DNA from: Tricholomella constricta
Taxonomy: Eukaryota > Basidiomycota > Agaricomycetes > Agaricales > Lyophyllaceae
NCBI GenBank assembly: GCA_013368375.1
Contig: JAACJP010000002.1
Coordinates: 1,550,001 to 1,614,000, forward strand
Direction: 5' to 3'
DNA length: 64,000 nucleotides
In this document: piece after piece, positions 34,291-44,799 of the stretch
How positions within the stretch are numbered: the stretch's first letter is position 1
How the letters are laid out: each line of letters opens with the position of its first letter
Program-made: the position numbers and the translations under genes
Notes under the pieces: generated by a model
What the model was told of the DNA's origin: nothing
What the model saw: only the letters and a program-made list of their open reading frames with translations
Databases searched by the model: none

Positions 34291-35639
34291 CAAGTCCCGA
34301 TCTGGTGTGCTCCGAGCCTGACGGTTTGCCATGTGGAATCTGGATCACATCGCGCAACTCTATATCTGCACCGAGATATGGATATTTTATAATGCAAGCT
34401 GAGAGGTATGGCATTTGGTGTGGTGCGCAAGGGAGCGAGTGAGCGAGCTACATAGAAGCGAGAAGCGGTGCAGAGGGAGCTCCAGAAGGTTTGAGAGCCA
34501 GAATGTGGTCATCACCAGTGTAGTCGCTGGCTGAGGCTCCGAGATAGGCTAATGCAAGAGGATGCCACGTTGGAATATATGAGTAATTTTGACAAGTCAA
34601 GGTAAGACAGTAGTGCTGTATCTGTGAGAGGTCGAGCCTATAGCTAGGATTGTGAGGACTGGAGTTTCGGAGGCTTTGATGGGCTTGAGCGGGGTTGGAA
34701 GTTTGTGGTGCCGCTCAATGCCCATTGCCGCCCTCCATCCGACAAGCATTCAACGTTCAATATTCAAATATTCAACGTCCAACGTTCAACGTTTGACGTT
34801 CAACCGGCCTTGAACCAGCGTCAGTCTCTAATTTTCGCTGACACATGGCGATCTAACATTGATATCCGCATAGTACTTACTTGAAATGAACACTTGTCCT
34901 CGATGGGAGAATTTGCTAGAGGGAGTGAGTACTCCTCCGTTTAAACTCTTCAGAATTAAACTCCGCCGACTCGGACGCCTATTGCAAGCAGTTTGTTCAT
35001 CGCTGTTACGAGCCAACCCGCGCATGTTGAATTTGGCAACTTGGCAGCGTAATGCATCTCGGATGGACTCCGTACTGGCATATCAGGTCCGCAATACTCA
35101 TAAGGTCTTCCCTGCGTTCCCTTTTCAAGCTGCCAGGTCTCGGAAAGCCTCTAAATCACACCCCACGAACAACCTCGTCCAACCACCACCATTGCTGTTC
35201 TCGCTGGCTGACGGAAAGAGTCACGTTCTCGTGATGAGCCTCGTTGGGCTCCAGGACTGTTTATAGCGTCGTCGTGGAGAAGCCTAAGCAAAGGCTACAC
35301 CTGTGCCTCCAGCAAGAGTCATATTACTCGAGGACAAACACCTTCAGCTGTAAGCCTGTGTATGTCTAGGGCTTTTCTTCCAATGCCTGTTCAGCAGGCA
35401 ACAATAGTGGCTGCCGTTCGACGTGGCTATATCGGAGGACAAAGGCAAAGTCGAAAATGTGGCGCTTTCATTCATTCCTGCCGATTTCCATGCGTGTGGA
35501 AGGATCACGAGCTATAGCAGCAATTCGCATCCTGACAAACACTGGCGTCATCCAGTAGCTCATTTCGCATGTGATCGTCCTGTGGAATGTGACACTAGCG
35601 GCCTTGAAAGCTCTCCGTTTGTTGGTTCACCGAGTGCAC

Positions 35640-36640
35640 ATACGACCCCGATCCGAGCTGGCCCACAAGCGGACAGCCCCAGCAGGAGGAGGATGAAGAG
35701 GAGGACGATTACCATGACCGGTTCGGCCAGTGGTCCATCGCTGAGCGATGCCTCCTCTTACCTGTACCATCGAGCCTTCCCTCTCTTTCCTGAAAAGCTG
35801 TAGGAGACGTACTACGTAAAAGGCACTCGAAAGGTGAAACGCGAGAGTAGATCGTGGATAAATTCAGGGACTATTGACATCAGGATTGCAGATCATCCTC
35901 CAAGCTCGCGAATATTTAACCTTGCGCCTAGAAAGCCATGCTACGAGGTAGGCATATGGCACGTAGAAGGAATTGTGGTAAGCTCCAAGCTCATCAATCC
36001 CTTTGTCTTGTCTCATATGTTTAGTCTTTTCTTAGAATGGACAGATATGCGTGCCTTCGCGATACGCACACAAACAGCCGCCTCGCCTTCCGCCCAACAA
36101 TCAGAAGTCGAGACAGCAATTGACTACAAGCAGAGTTGTGCAACTGGCCTGAGGCTGCCTTCCGAGTCGGATGCGAGAAGGAGACGCCGGGCGTCCAGGG
36201 CGTCGGCACCATGAACACGCGCGAGGCCTGCCTTCTCACTTGCCCAACGAGCTCGCGGAGTCTGGCCACCCCAAGTTTGTCGCGCTGTACCTCATCGACT
36301 CGAACACCTGCATCATCTCGACCGCGAATGTACCGTGTCAACAGCGCGAGTGGTGGAGCGAGGCTATCCGGCAGTGTGACACTGCGAATTTAAGGCTTCC
36401 CCGTGAGCCGCAGGACCATATTTATCGAGAGGTGGATGGCTTTTTGTTTGGTCTCGCGGAGGCGAAGAGGCTGCTAGTTGAAGTTATGGATGCACAGAAA
36501 GATATGTCGTGCAGCGTGGCAAGGCGTTCAAAGGGCGCAAATTCTCGCTCCACGAACATTGTTTTTGGGATCGACTGGCGGCTACTAATTAGTCACCCGC
36601 AGTGTCAGGTCAGGTACGTAATTTTGGCTCCAATGATTGA
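35640..36640 (+). pseudogene. DUF4246-family pseudogene, copy B
   Basis: This copy is better preserved than A. The acidic segment is open here (GQPQQEEDEEEDDYHDRFG), without the stop seen in A. Further pieces are PRKPCYEVGIWHVEGIVV, then out of frame LPNELAESGHPKFVALYLID, STANVPCQQREWWSEAIR, and EVDGFLFGLAEAKRLLVEVM. The frame still changes several times and a stop interrupts the part after LPVPSS, so it is called a pseudogene. Unrecognised introns could explain some frame changes but not all. Confidence 0.7.
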
Positions 36641-36860
36641 TGTAGTATGGCCCCTACATCTTCAGGCTGTGTATCTGGATCTGCGTCGAAATTTGACGAC
36701 ACACACAGCCCCGCCACCCTCGCCGAAGCTATAGATTGCACCTTTTCACATTTTTCCCTTTAGATTCTGCGACTCTCATCGGGCAAAAGCGGTGATTGGA
36801 TGGTGTTGATGAATTGGAGGGGCTCACCTTATTCTGCCATATGTGAACAGGTAAGAATTT

Positions 36861-36870
36861 TATATAAAAG
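36861..36870 (+). promoter_or_regulatory. TATA box of membrane-protein gene B
   Basis: TATATAAAAG lies 36 bases before an ATG (36906) that opens a signal-peptide-like frame. The same element occurs before copy C at 39065 but is altered before copy A. Confidence 0.5.
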
Positions 36871-36905
36871 CCTGCCACCGCCGCTTTCTCTATCTAAAGC
36901 TGTCG

Positions 36906-38626
36906 ATGTTCGGCTCCAGTGCAATTGCAATTGAATCGTCTCATCGTCTGATCAACAAATTGTTCATCTTGGTCTTGGTTACATACTATCTGCATCATCA
37001 AGCCTCCGGCTCCCCACTTGACACTCTTCTGTTGTTCCAAGGTGTGCTTGCTTCTATGATTAATCAGCCAACACCATCCTTTCAGAAAAATAATCATTTC
37101 GAGTGAAAACTTGAAGTCAGCAAGCGGCTGCTATCGATTTGAATGTTCTGTTGCCTTTGTTCTTTTGTTGGTTGAGTCCGCATCTCATCGAGATTCTGCG
37201 GATTTCAAGTCATCTATCCTCTGCAAGTTACAGCGGGGAACGCGCTTGTATAGTTGGTCTGCCTCTTCCTAAATCTTGAAGCTCGAACTCGATATAAATT
37301 GTACTTGATCGCGCAATCTAAAAGTAGGATGATGAACTCGTCAACTTTTGTTTTAGACAGTATCAACGTCCAGATCATGCGTTATGCAATCCCTTTATAT
37401 TGCGTCGCCAAGTGCTGAAATCCTCCTTACTTGAAATGCAACCACGGAGCGGACTGGGGGCCCGCCCCAGATACCCGTACGTCGATTCCCAGATACTTAA
37501 TCCCTTCCCATACTCAATCCCGGCGGCTCACTCACCGCATTCAGGGGTATGACTCTCATCCAAGCAGGTTTGGTGTACCACATAAGGACATACCCCAGAA
37601 TTTGATGGCTTATTGACTTTTCTGTAGGTGTTCCTCCGAGTTTTTCCAGTCTTTCACCAGGCTTGCGGCGGGGTTATTATAGTACAACAGAAATGCCTTT
37701 TTCAACAAGATCAACATCCACGACCTCATCTTCCGTCTCACTGCCTGGCGAGACAAGTCAGCGATCGGAAACTAGCCTTACTAGTATTTTGCTGCCACCC
37801 ACCACGTCAACTACTAGTATTTTGCTGCCATCCTCATCAGCTATAGCTGTTGAGCACACCCGACGGCCAGAGCGTACGACACCGACGTCAACAGATTTTC
37901 CTTTCGAAACATCAAGCCAAACACCTCTCGCAAGCTCTCTGTCTCGGGCATTTCATGGTATTGTGAAAAATAATACCCTGAGTTCATACTAAAGTGGCAA
38001 TGGGTCATAGAAACGACTAGTAGTATGACAACATCTAGTTTACTCCTTGCCCCGAGTACATCGGCACTCAACACACACCCGACTCCAACGACGATAGCAG
38101 CGCCGCAAAAGAAGAATCACCTCGGCGGCATTATGGGGGGGATTTTCGGTGCGCTTGGCTTGTTGGCTGTGGTTTTTGCCGTTATTGTTTACCGGCGAAG
38201 AAAGCGCCTAAGCCAGGCGATGCTCGTTCCTCTCATTCATGCCCCAGATTACGAGCAGCCTTTAGAAAAAAGCGGTAAGCTGCCCACAGAATACCTCCCT
38301 GTCGTTCTTCGCACTTATAAAATAATTGTTCTTCTGTAGAACGGCTCGCACGGGTTCTCAGCCAAAAAGCCGAGGCGCAAGGCCAGCGCGATCGGCTTCG
38401 AATGGACTTGGAAACTAGAGCTCGTCCGGGAAGCAGTACCCTGCCATCGTTTCGAGGAGTTTGGGACGAAAGGCAGCAGGAGCAGATAGAATGGATGGGT
38501 CAGCGAATTCTAGCACTGGAGGCCCAGCAGAGGGAGCTGGAGAGTAATCAGGGTCAAGTACTTCGGGATGACTCGCGCCAGCCCCCACCCGACTACTCAG
38601 TCACCACTAGCGGTCGCAAGCTTTGA
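36906..38626 (+). CDS. Single-pass membrane protein, duplicate B (best preserved)
   Basis: A first exon from 36906 (MFGSSAIAIE, then LFILVLVTYYLHH) could give a signal anchor, but I could not splice it to the rest. Downstream exons in phase are 37436-37476, 37545-37567 (23 nt), 37628-37957, 38011-38274 and 38340-38626. The product has an MQPRSGLGARPRYP segment, a long Ser/Thr-rich stalk (STRSTSTTSSSVSLPG; two LTSILLPP-like repeats) and a Lys-rich pre-membrane patch (APQKKNHLGG). The membrane helix is FGALGLLAVVFAVIVY followed by RRRKR. The cytoplasmic tail has a predicted coiled-coil segment (IEWMGQRILALEAQQREL) and PPPDYS. This resembles a mucin-like surface sensor (inference); no known family is recognised. 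Confidence 0.6.
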
Positions 38627-39064
38627 AATTCACCACCATGCTAAAGTAGTGCACATGTTTATGACATTGCTTTAGTATCCAGATATCACCTAGTAGCACT
38701 GTAGTGTACTTATAACCAAGAAGAATTATCCAGGAAAGTCAACCGAAGAATATCGCAGATAAAGGCCTTGCATTGCCTGCACATGCATCGTGGCGAGAAT
38801 TCCGTGACGTCAAAAATACACAGCGTGACAGGAAGATTCCCTGCTAGAGGTCCGAGCGTCAAGGGCTAAGCATCGAGCGCTGAGCAACAAAAGGTTTTCT
38901 GAGTCCGATGCTGGAAAATTATAAGCGACATGTTTTGAGCCACAGTGAATCTAGTCTCTCCTAGACGGACACCATCAGTCGTTCCTCCGTTCTGATGACT
39001 GCAAAGAAAGAAAGAAGCTGGGCCCCTCACATTATTTCTGCCACATGGAAACGGGGTGAGGAAT

Positions 39065-39074
39065 TTATATAAAA
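39065..39074 (+). promoter_or_regulatory. TATA box of membrane-protein gene C
   Basis: TATATAAAAG followed by the same CCTGCCACCGCCGC context as in copy B. Confidence 0.45.
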
Positions 39075-39584
39075 GCCTGCCACCGCCGCTTTCTCTATGT
39101 TTGGCAACGCCTCACCCTGCGATCAACAAATTGTTCATCTTGGTCATGACTATATATCTGCATCGCCGTCATCGCCTCCGGCTCTCCCCTTGACTTTGTT
39201 CTCTTGTTCCAAAGTGTGTTTTCTTCTGGGATCTTGAATCAGCCAGCACCTCTGCAGAAAAAGAACCATTTCGCGTGGAAAATCAGCAAGCGGCTGCCAT
39301 CGACAGTGTTCTCTTATCTTTGTTCTTTGACGGTCGAGTCCAGTCGAGTCCGCATCTCATCAAGGGATTCCGCGGTATTCAGTCATCTCCCCGCTGCAGC
39401 ATGATCATGGTCTGCCTTCCACAATCTTGGAGCTCGAACTCGATAAAAATGTACTTGGTCGCGCAATCCAAAAGTAGGATGATGAACTCGTCTACAATCG
39501 TTTTGAACAGTATCAAATCCAAATCATGCGCTGTGCATTCCCTTTATAATGCGTCGCCGAGTGCTGAAATCCCCCTTGCTCGAG

Positions 39585-40897
39585 ATGCAACCACGGAGCG
39601 GACTGGGAACCCGCCTCAGATACCCGTACGTCGATTCCCAGATACATAATCCTTTCCCATACTCAATCCCGGCGGTTCATTCGCCGCATTCCACAGGGTT
39701 ATGGCTTTCATTCAAGCAGGTTCGGAGTACTACATAAATACATACCCCAGAACTCGAAGGCTAATTGTTTTCCCCGTAGGTTTTCTTCTGAGTTTTTCCG
39801 GCCTTACAATAGGTTTGCCTCAGCAAGTAGATCCTTTCAATTTTTCGAGCTTATTTGGTGCCTTTCCTTTTTAATGCCATACGACCTGACGAGCCGACCA
39901 GTGAAAAACTGTTAGGAACCCTTTTCCCCTTCGAACCAAATCCTTCGATGTATATCCCAGACCTTCCACCCGAGTCAGATTTCCGAACGTCAAACTCCCA
40001 TTCTGAAAGGCCAGTTACAACACATGCCTCAAGTTCTTCATCTGGCCCATTGCACCGTGGTATCGTGCAAAATATAACCTTGGGTTTATACTGAAGCAAT
40101 AATTGTAGAAACGGCTGCAATGGCGACGTCCAGGCCATCCCTTACTACAAGGACCAGAACGTCGACCGTTCCATTCCTGGCACCGACCACAACGTCCAGT
40201 CCATTCCTTGTACCGACCACTACGTCCAGTCCATTCCTTTTACCGACCACAATATCCAGTCCATCCCTTGTACCGACCACAACATCCAGTCCATCACTAG
40301 TGAGCACATCGGCACTCGACCCTATTTCAACGGCAATAGCAGCGCCACAAAAGAAGAATCACCTCGGCGGTATTCTGGGGGGTACTTTCGGTGCGCTTGG
40401 CCTGTTGTGCTTTCTGGTGCTTGCCGTTGTCGTTTACCGGCGAAGGCAGCGCTCAAGCCAAGCGACCCTCATTCCTCTCGTTCATGCCCCAGATTACGCG
40501 CAGCCTTTGGAGAAAGGCGGTAAGCTACCCTGCGGAATACCTCCCTGTCGTTCTTCGCACTTACAGTTCTTGCGTAGAACGGCTTGCACGGGGTCTCCGA
40601 AGCCAAGATACTGAGGCGCAAAGCCAGCGCGATCGGCTTCAAATGGACTTGGAGGTCAGCCCTCGTCCAGGAAGCAGTACCCTGCCATCGTCTCAAGGAG
40701 TTTGGGGCGAAAGGCTGCAGGAGCAAATGGAATGGATGAGTCAACGAATTATGGTACTGGAGGCCCACCAGATGGAGCTGGAAAGTATTCAGAGTCAACG
40801 ACTTCGGGATGACTTGCGCCAGCCCCCACCTGACTACTCGGTCACCACCACTAGCGGTCGCAATGAAGCTTTGAAATGCTCCTCTATGCTAAAGTAG
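39585..40897 (+). pseudogene. Single-pass membrane protein, duplicate C (frameshifted)
   Basis: Exons correspond to those of A and B: 39585-39625, 39697-39719, 39780-40059, 40109-40519, 40578-40897. Exon 3 is one base out of phase: one frame stops near 39,872 and the next open frame resumes (NAIRPDEPTSEKLLG), so the copy is probably broken unless a further small intron exists. Exon 4 has a 30-base tandem repeat coding for TTTSSPFLVP units in the stalk, then the conserved membrane helix (LCFLVLAVVVY, RRRQR). The C-terminus runs on past the A/B stop codon to 40897. Confidence 0.6.
40167..40300 (+). repeat. 30-bp minisatellite coding for stalk repeats
   Basis: Four full and one partial copies of a 30-base unit, each reading roughly SSPFLVPTTT. 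Neither copy A nor copy B has this array; copy A has a different pair of repeats (SSLLVQSASALDPT). Stalk length therefore varies by local tandem duplication. Confidence 0.85.
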
Positions 40898-41053
40898 CAC
40901 ACGTGTTTGTAACATTGCTTTGGACATTTACTAGGTATCAGCTCGTAGGACTGTCTGTAGTACACTTACTATTCCCAAGAACAATTATCCAGGATAGTTC
41001 ATCCGAAGAGTATCGCAGACTCGGATATAGGCTTTGCATCGCCTGCACCTGTG

Positions 41054-41067
41054 AAGTATTAGCAGCA
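41054..41067 (+). repeat. Target-site duplication, left copy
   Basis: AAGTATTAGCAGCA, identical to 42621-42634. The related empty site in unit A (about 32,960) has no such duplication. Two leading A may belong to the poly(A) tail on the other side, so the minimum length is 12. Confidence 0.85.
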
Positions 41068-42342
41068 CCAAACGACACCCTGGACATCCACGCGGACCTC
41101 CTACCAATGGCGACGCAGATCCGGAAGATATGCGCAAGGTCGGCAGCGCGGATAGCCGCCTTACCTCCAGAGCACCCAATCCGCGGACCGGCCCAAAAAG
41201 CAGCGAAACTTGTAAAGAGACACAGGGCACCTCTGCACTATGTCATGGGAACCCTAGGAGTCGATGTGAGGAAGAAGAAAGTGGAGACGATCGACGTGGT
41301 GAGGAAACCGCCCGATTGGGAGTGCCCAGTGGAAGTGACGATAGACGGACGAAAGGAGGAGGCAATGGAAAGGGAGAGGGCGAACGAAGCGGATGTCAGG
41401 GTGTACACGGATGGATCGGGGTACAAAGGAAAAGTGGGAGCGGCAGCGGTACTCTACAGGGGATTCCGACAACCGAAGGTCCTACGCAAGCTCCTCGGAA
41501 CAGAGAAAGAGCACACGGTATTCGAAGGGGAGTGCGTAGGCCAAATCCTCGGAATGGAACTCATACGGAGGGAACTGGGGATACGAGCAGCAACAGTGGG
41601 AACCGACAACCAGGCCGGCATGCAAGCGCTGATGAACCCAGGACCAGGAACAGGCCGGTACCTGGTCGACCAAGTGATTGCAGGAATAGAGAAGATAACA
41701 AGGACGAGAGGAGAACGGCAGATACGGATATACTGGACACCAGCGCACGAGGGCATCCCTGGGAACGAAAAAGCGGACAGAGAGGCAAAGAGAGCGGCTG
41801 AAGGGAAGGAGACGAGAGGGATCGGTATACCGGGCTTGGCGGCCCCGCTACCGGTCAGTAAAGCGGCCATCGTGAGGAGGCAGAAAAAGATGTTGAAGAA
41901 GGAAGCCAACGACGTGTTCACGAAATCGCCGAGGTACGAGAGGATGAAGGCGATCGACCCCAGTCTCCCGTCGCGGAAGTTTTACCAGACGGCGAGGGGC
42001 CTACCACGGAAACACGCAGCACTTCTGTTCCAGCTTCGTACGGGACATTGCCCTCTTAACGCATACCTATTCCGGTTCAAAAAGATCGAATCCGCGCAAT
42101 GCCAGGCCTGCCAACAAGGAGACGAGACAGTGAAACATTTCCTGCTGGAGTGCACAGCCTACAGACGACACCGAGCGCAAATATACGAGGTGGTGAGGCC
42201 AGGACCGAAAGCTATGCAGACCCTACTCAGCGATCCCAAGGCCGTACGGGTACTCTTCATCTACATCACAGCCACCAAACGCTTCGAAGAGGCACTCGGA
42301 GACATGTTGCTGCACAACGAAACACGGAAGGAGCGGGAGTAA
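41068..42342 (+). CDS. LINE ORF2 C-terminal part: RNase H and CCHC-like knuckle
   Basis: Open frame from the truncation point to a TAA at 42342, about 424 residues. RNase H residues are intact: VYTDGSGYKGKVGAAAVLY (first Asp), FEGECVGQ (Glu), GTDNQAGM (Asp), TPAHEGIPGNEKADREAK (His and last Asp). After a basic linker comes LLFQLRTGHCPLNAYLFRF and a Cys-His knuckle CQACQQGDETVKHFLLEC, the standard end of fungal Tad/I-clade ORF2. It has no start of its own: the open frame runs on upstream into host sequence by chance. The absence of frameshifts suggests a young insertion. Confidence 0.9.
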   Translation, partial: PNDTLDIHADLLPMATQIRKICARSAARIAALPPEHPIRGPAQKAAKLVKRHRAPLHYVMGTLGVDVRKKKVETIDVVRKPPDWECPVEVTIDGRKEEAMERERANEADVRVYTDGSGYKGKVGAAAVLYRGFRQPKVLRKLLGTEKEHTVFEGECVGQILGMELIRRELGIRAATVGTDNQAGMQALMNPGPGTGRYLVDQVIAGIEKITRTRGERQIRIYWTPAHEGIPGNEKADREAKRAAEGKETRGIGIPGLAAPLPVSKAAIVRRQKKMLKKEANDVFTKSPRYERMKAIDPSLPSRKFYQTARGLPRKHAALLFQLRTGHCPLNAYLFRFKKIESAQCQACQQGDETVKHFLLECTAYRRHRAQIYEVVRPGPKAMQTLLSDPKAVRVLFIYITATKRFEEALGDMLLHNETRKERE

Positions 42343-42622
42343 CAAGAGGGCAGGAGAAAGCGAGAGGACCGCAAAGGAATTGTCCCGAATACATTAATCC
42401 ACCCCTAATCCCCACACCTACCACGTCGACATCGACATAATACGGACTAACGCCCATTTCCAGGCCTTCACACCATGGATCCCAACCCCGCAAGGGGATT
42501 GGATCCAAAGTCACGATAGGAAAACCAGTGGTATTACATACATATAGTTTGTACATAGTAAACCCACCATAGGGCAAAGCCCCGACGGGTAATGGAATTA
42601 AAAAAAAAAAAAAAAAAAAAAA
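41068..42622 (+). mobile_element. 5'-truncated LINE (Tad/I-like non-LTR retrotransposon)
   Basis: The insertion begins directly after the left target-site copy, inside the ORF2 coding region, so the endonuclease and reverse transcriptase are missing and only the RNase H end remains. It ends with a 23-base poly(A) tract (42600-42622) directly followed by the right target-site copy. Before the tail, 42,580-42,597 can pair as a short GC hairpin (GCCCC / CGACGGG context). Poly(A), 5' truncation and a 12-14 base duplication are the signs of target-primed reverse transcription. Confidence 0.93.
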
Positions 42623-42634
42623 GTATTAGCAGCA
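42621..42634 (+). repeat. Target-site duplication, right copy
   Basis: AAGTATTAGCAGCA immediately after the poly(A) tract; host sequence continues with GTTCCGTGGCC, which matches unit A near 32,975. Confidence 0.85.
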
Positions 42635-43437
42635 GTTCCGTGGCCAGAGCTTTCCGAATGCCGGTGTCAAGGCGAAACGTTACACTTAAGGCCTGCTTAG
42701 GAGTCTAAGGCCTGACAGGTTCTGCTCGGGCCTCGGTGTAGACACACGACTTCGTGAACATAATCGTTGATCTTTTTCGGTCACTCCCTAATACCACTCT
42801 TTTTTGTCCATCTCTGGCATAAGCGCGACTCCCACAAACAGCGTCCATACGTGCGGTGAAGGTGATATATTCCACTAAACTAATTAAAAAGAGCGATAAC
42901 AAGGGGCAGGATCTACCATACATAATGCAAAAACCAGCGTACAAGCCCCATGCAGAAGGAGCGCACGAGCAGGTCATCAAGACCCACCAGCCCCCAATTC
43001 CACCTAACCAAATAAATGGGTGTGGATCAAGCAAGTGGGTTTTGCACGTAAAAAATATAGAAAACCAAAACACATTTCCGGCGACGTTAAATACTGCGTG
43101 ATTGGTGGTCGATGTTGATTGGTTCGTGTCGCTGCGGGACAGACAGGGCCGGTGCCGATCCCGAGGGCGGGAAGGAGAGGGAAAGATGTGATAAGGGCAG
43201 CGGAGCAGACTATGCTACGGGGAGGAAAGAAAGGTAGGAGCATGAAGGCAACTGGAAAGCGATGCAAGTATGATACAAGTGAGCGTGTGTAGGATTGTGA
43301 TGCGTGAATGAATGTGATCGGCGGCATGCGTCAAGTATGCCTACGACAGATGCAGGTTAACATTGTTACTAATGTCCAGGTTTTGTGAGGGCGTGGTAAG
43401 TAGTCGGTGTGAGGGGAGGAGGATCCAGTTTGGTTGT

Positions 43438-44799
43438 TTAGAGGGAGTCGGTAATGGCGACGGAGAAGTCGGAGAAGTACACGTTCTGAGATTTCGGCGA
43501 TGCAAAGTCAGGGGAGGAGCCTACGAGTGGAGTCACGTCAATAAGATAAAAAACCAAGGAGAGGAAAGGAAGCGCACCTCCGAAGAAGGTTTGCATCTGG
43601 ATGCCACGCATCCTACCGGCGGAGCTGTCCCTAAGGATGAGGCCGCTGACGCTGATGACGCTCTTGCCGTTAACGAACAGTTCGAGTTCGCCGTTGGCCT
43701 TGCCGACATCGTTGAGGCGAACGCGCTCGCTGACGGTAGTCCATTGACCAGAGGCGAACTTGAAAGCACCACGGCCCACGGATGCGCCGTAGGTAGGGTT
43801 GCAGTCGGACTGGGGGGCGACGTTGCACTGCTTCCTGTTGGCCGCGAAGCGCGCATCGGTGTAGGGCGGGAGGTAGGTGTAGAACTCTCCGGCACCCTCA
43901 CCGCGCCACATCAGACGCGCCGAGAAGCAAGCAGTCGATCGGCGCCCGCCAGAGCAGCTGATGGCTTCACTGTCACTGTTGCCTCCGTCTGTATTAATCG
44001 TTAGTTATATAGCTTTTTCCAGGCGCGATCGATATCGAGACTTACAGATGCCGGGGAGCTTACCACCCTTGTTAAACGCGAAGCCTGCGTCAAAGTACAC
44101 GGAGTAGCCGAAGGTGGCTTCTTTGGCTGTGCTCAAGTCTACGGAGTCGGGACCAGGAGCGTAGAAGGACAGACCACCCTGGGGCTGGTGGGTAAACGTG
44201 TATGAGCCCTTGGGGAAGTGTGCCTTCATGGCCTTCTTGCCGTCAGGGGCAGAGACGAAGTCGTGCGAGAGGGCAGACAGCAGACGGGTGGGCTTCAGCG
44301 TCGCATCGGACAAATCAAGCGGGTTCTCTGCGAGAGGGGAGGTGGACCACGATTTCGAGAAGCCGGGAACGGGGAAAAGAGATGAAAGCTTGGAATTCCC
44401 TGAACCTCCAGTGGACGGCGGGGGTTTCGTGGAGGTAGGCTCCGAAGAAGAGTCCGAAGAAGACTTGGTGGGCTTCGCAGAGGTGGATGGCTCCTTGACG
44501 ATGGAAGTGGGCTTATCCTTGACGATGGAAGTGGGCTTGTCCTTGACGATGGAAGTGGGCTCGTCCTTGACGGTGGTGGGCGCACTCTTGACGGTGGTAG
44601 TGGCATCATCAACATCACCGGTGACAACGGGTGGGGTGTTACCGCCGACATTTACGTCAGGGGCAGTAGCAGCACCGGTTGAGGGCACCGATACTGAGGA
44701 ATGTGGGCGGCAAGTGCCCCTACGGCCGTGACGCATCGGAAGGGCATTGACGAAGAGGACAAAGGCCAGGAGGATGAGAATGGTCTTGTGTGCGAACAT
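43438..44799 (-). CDS. Secreted polysaccharide lyase family 14 protein
   Basis: Three exons: 44046-44799, 43578-43988, 43438-43520; 1248 bases, 415 residues. Signal peptide MFAHKTILILLAFVLFVNALP. A low-complexity linker follows with three or four tandem TSIVKDKP repeats and Ser/Thr/Pro stretches, probably O-glycosylated. The catalytic beta-jelly-roll begins near residue 170: TFGYSVYFDAGFAFNKGGKL, LMWRGEGAGEFYTYLPPY, GQWTTVSERVRLNDVG, GELELFVNGK, RGIQMQTFFGG, and ends FSDFSVAITDSL. PL14 enzymes cleave uronic-acid polymers such as glucuronan or alginate by beta-elimination; basidiomycete members may act on cell-wall glucuronan. It is the intact parent of the fragment at 33718-34290. Family call from memory of conserved motifs. 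Confidence 0.85.

Larger units (their letters stand above)
34355..38800 (+). repeat. Segmental duplication, unit B
   Basis: Same order as unit A: leader spacer with matching words (34,390-34,670 against 28,850-29,140; 34,800-35,000 against 29,300-29,500), DUF4246 pseudogene, membrane-protein gene, and about 170 bases of matching 3' flank. It lacks the PL14 part. Within its leader, 34,742-34,805 is a run of imperfect TTCAACG words. Confidence 0.8.
39020..43990 (+). repeat. Segmental duplication, unit C (interrupted by a LINE)
   Basis: Starts about 45 bases before a TATA box (39065) and holds membrane-protein gene C, its 3' flank to 41,067, the LINE (41,068-42,622), the rest of the flank from 42,621 and the intact PL14 gene. 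No DUF4246 remnant precedes this copy. The order gene C, flank, PL14 is matched in unit A without the LINE. Confidence 0.75.

Noticed and set aside
34742..34805. Cluster of TTCAACG words as a possible CRISPR-like or regulatory array
   Set aside because: Units are short, irregular and without unique spacers; eukaryotic context. It is a degenerate simple repeat.
40876..41067. Apparent upstream extension of the LINE open frame
   Set aside because: The target-site duplication at 41054-41067 fixes the element boundary; upstream codons are host 3' flank shared with units A and B.
41130..41921. Other-frame open readings within the LINE
   Set aside because: Out of frame with the RNase H domain; highly charged repeats typical of shadows of an Arg/Glu-rich protein.
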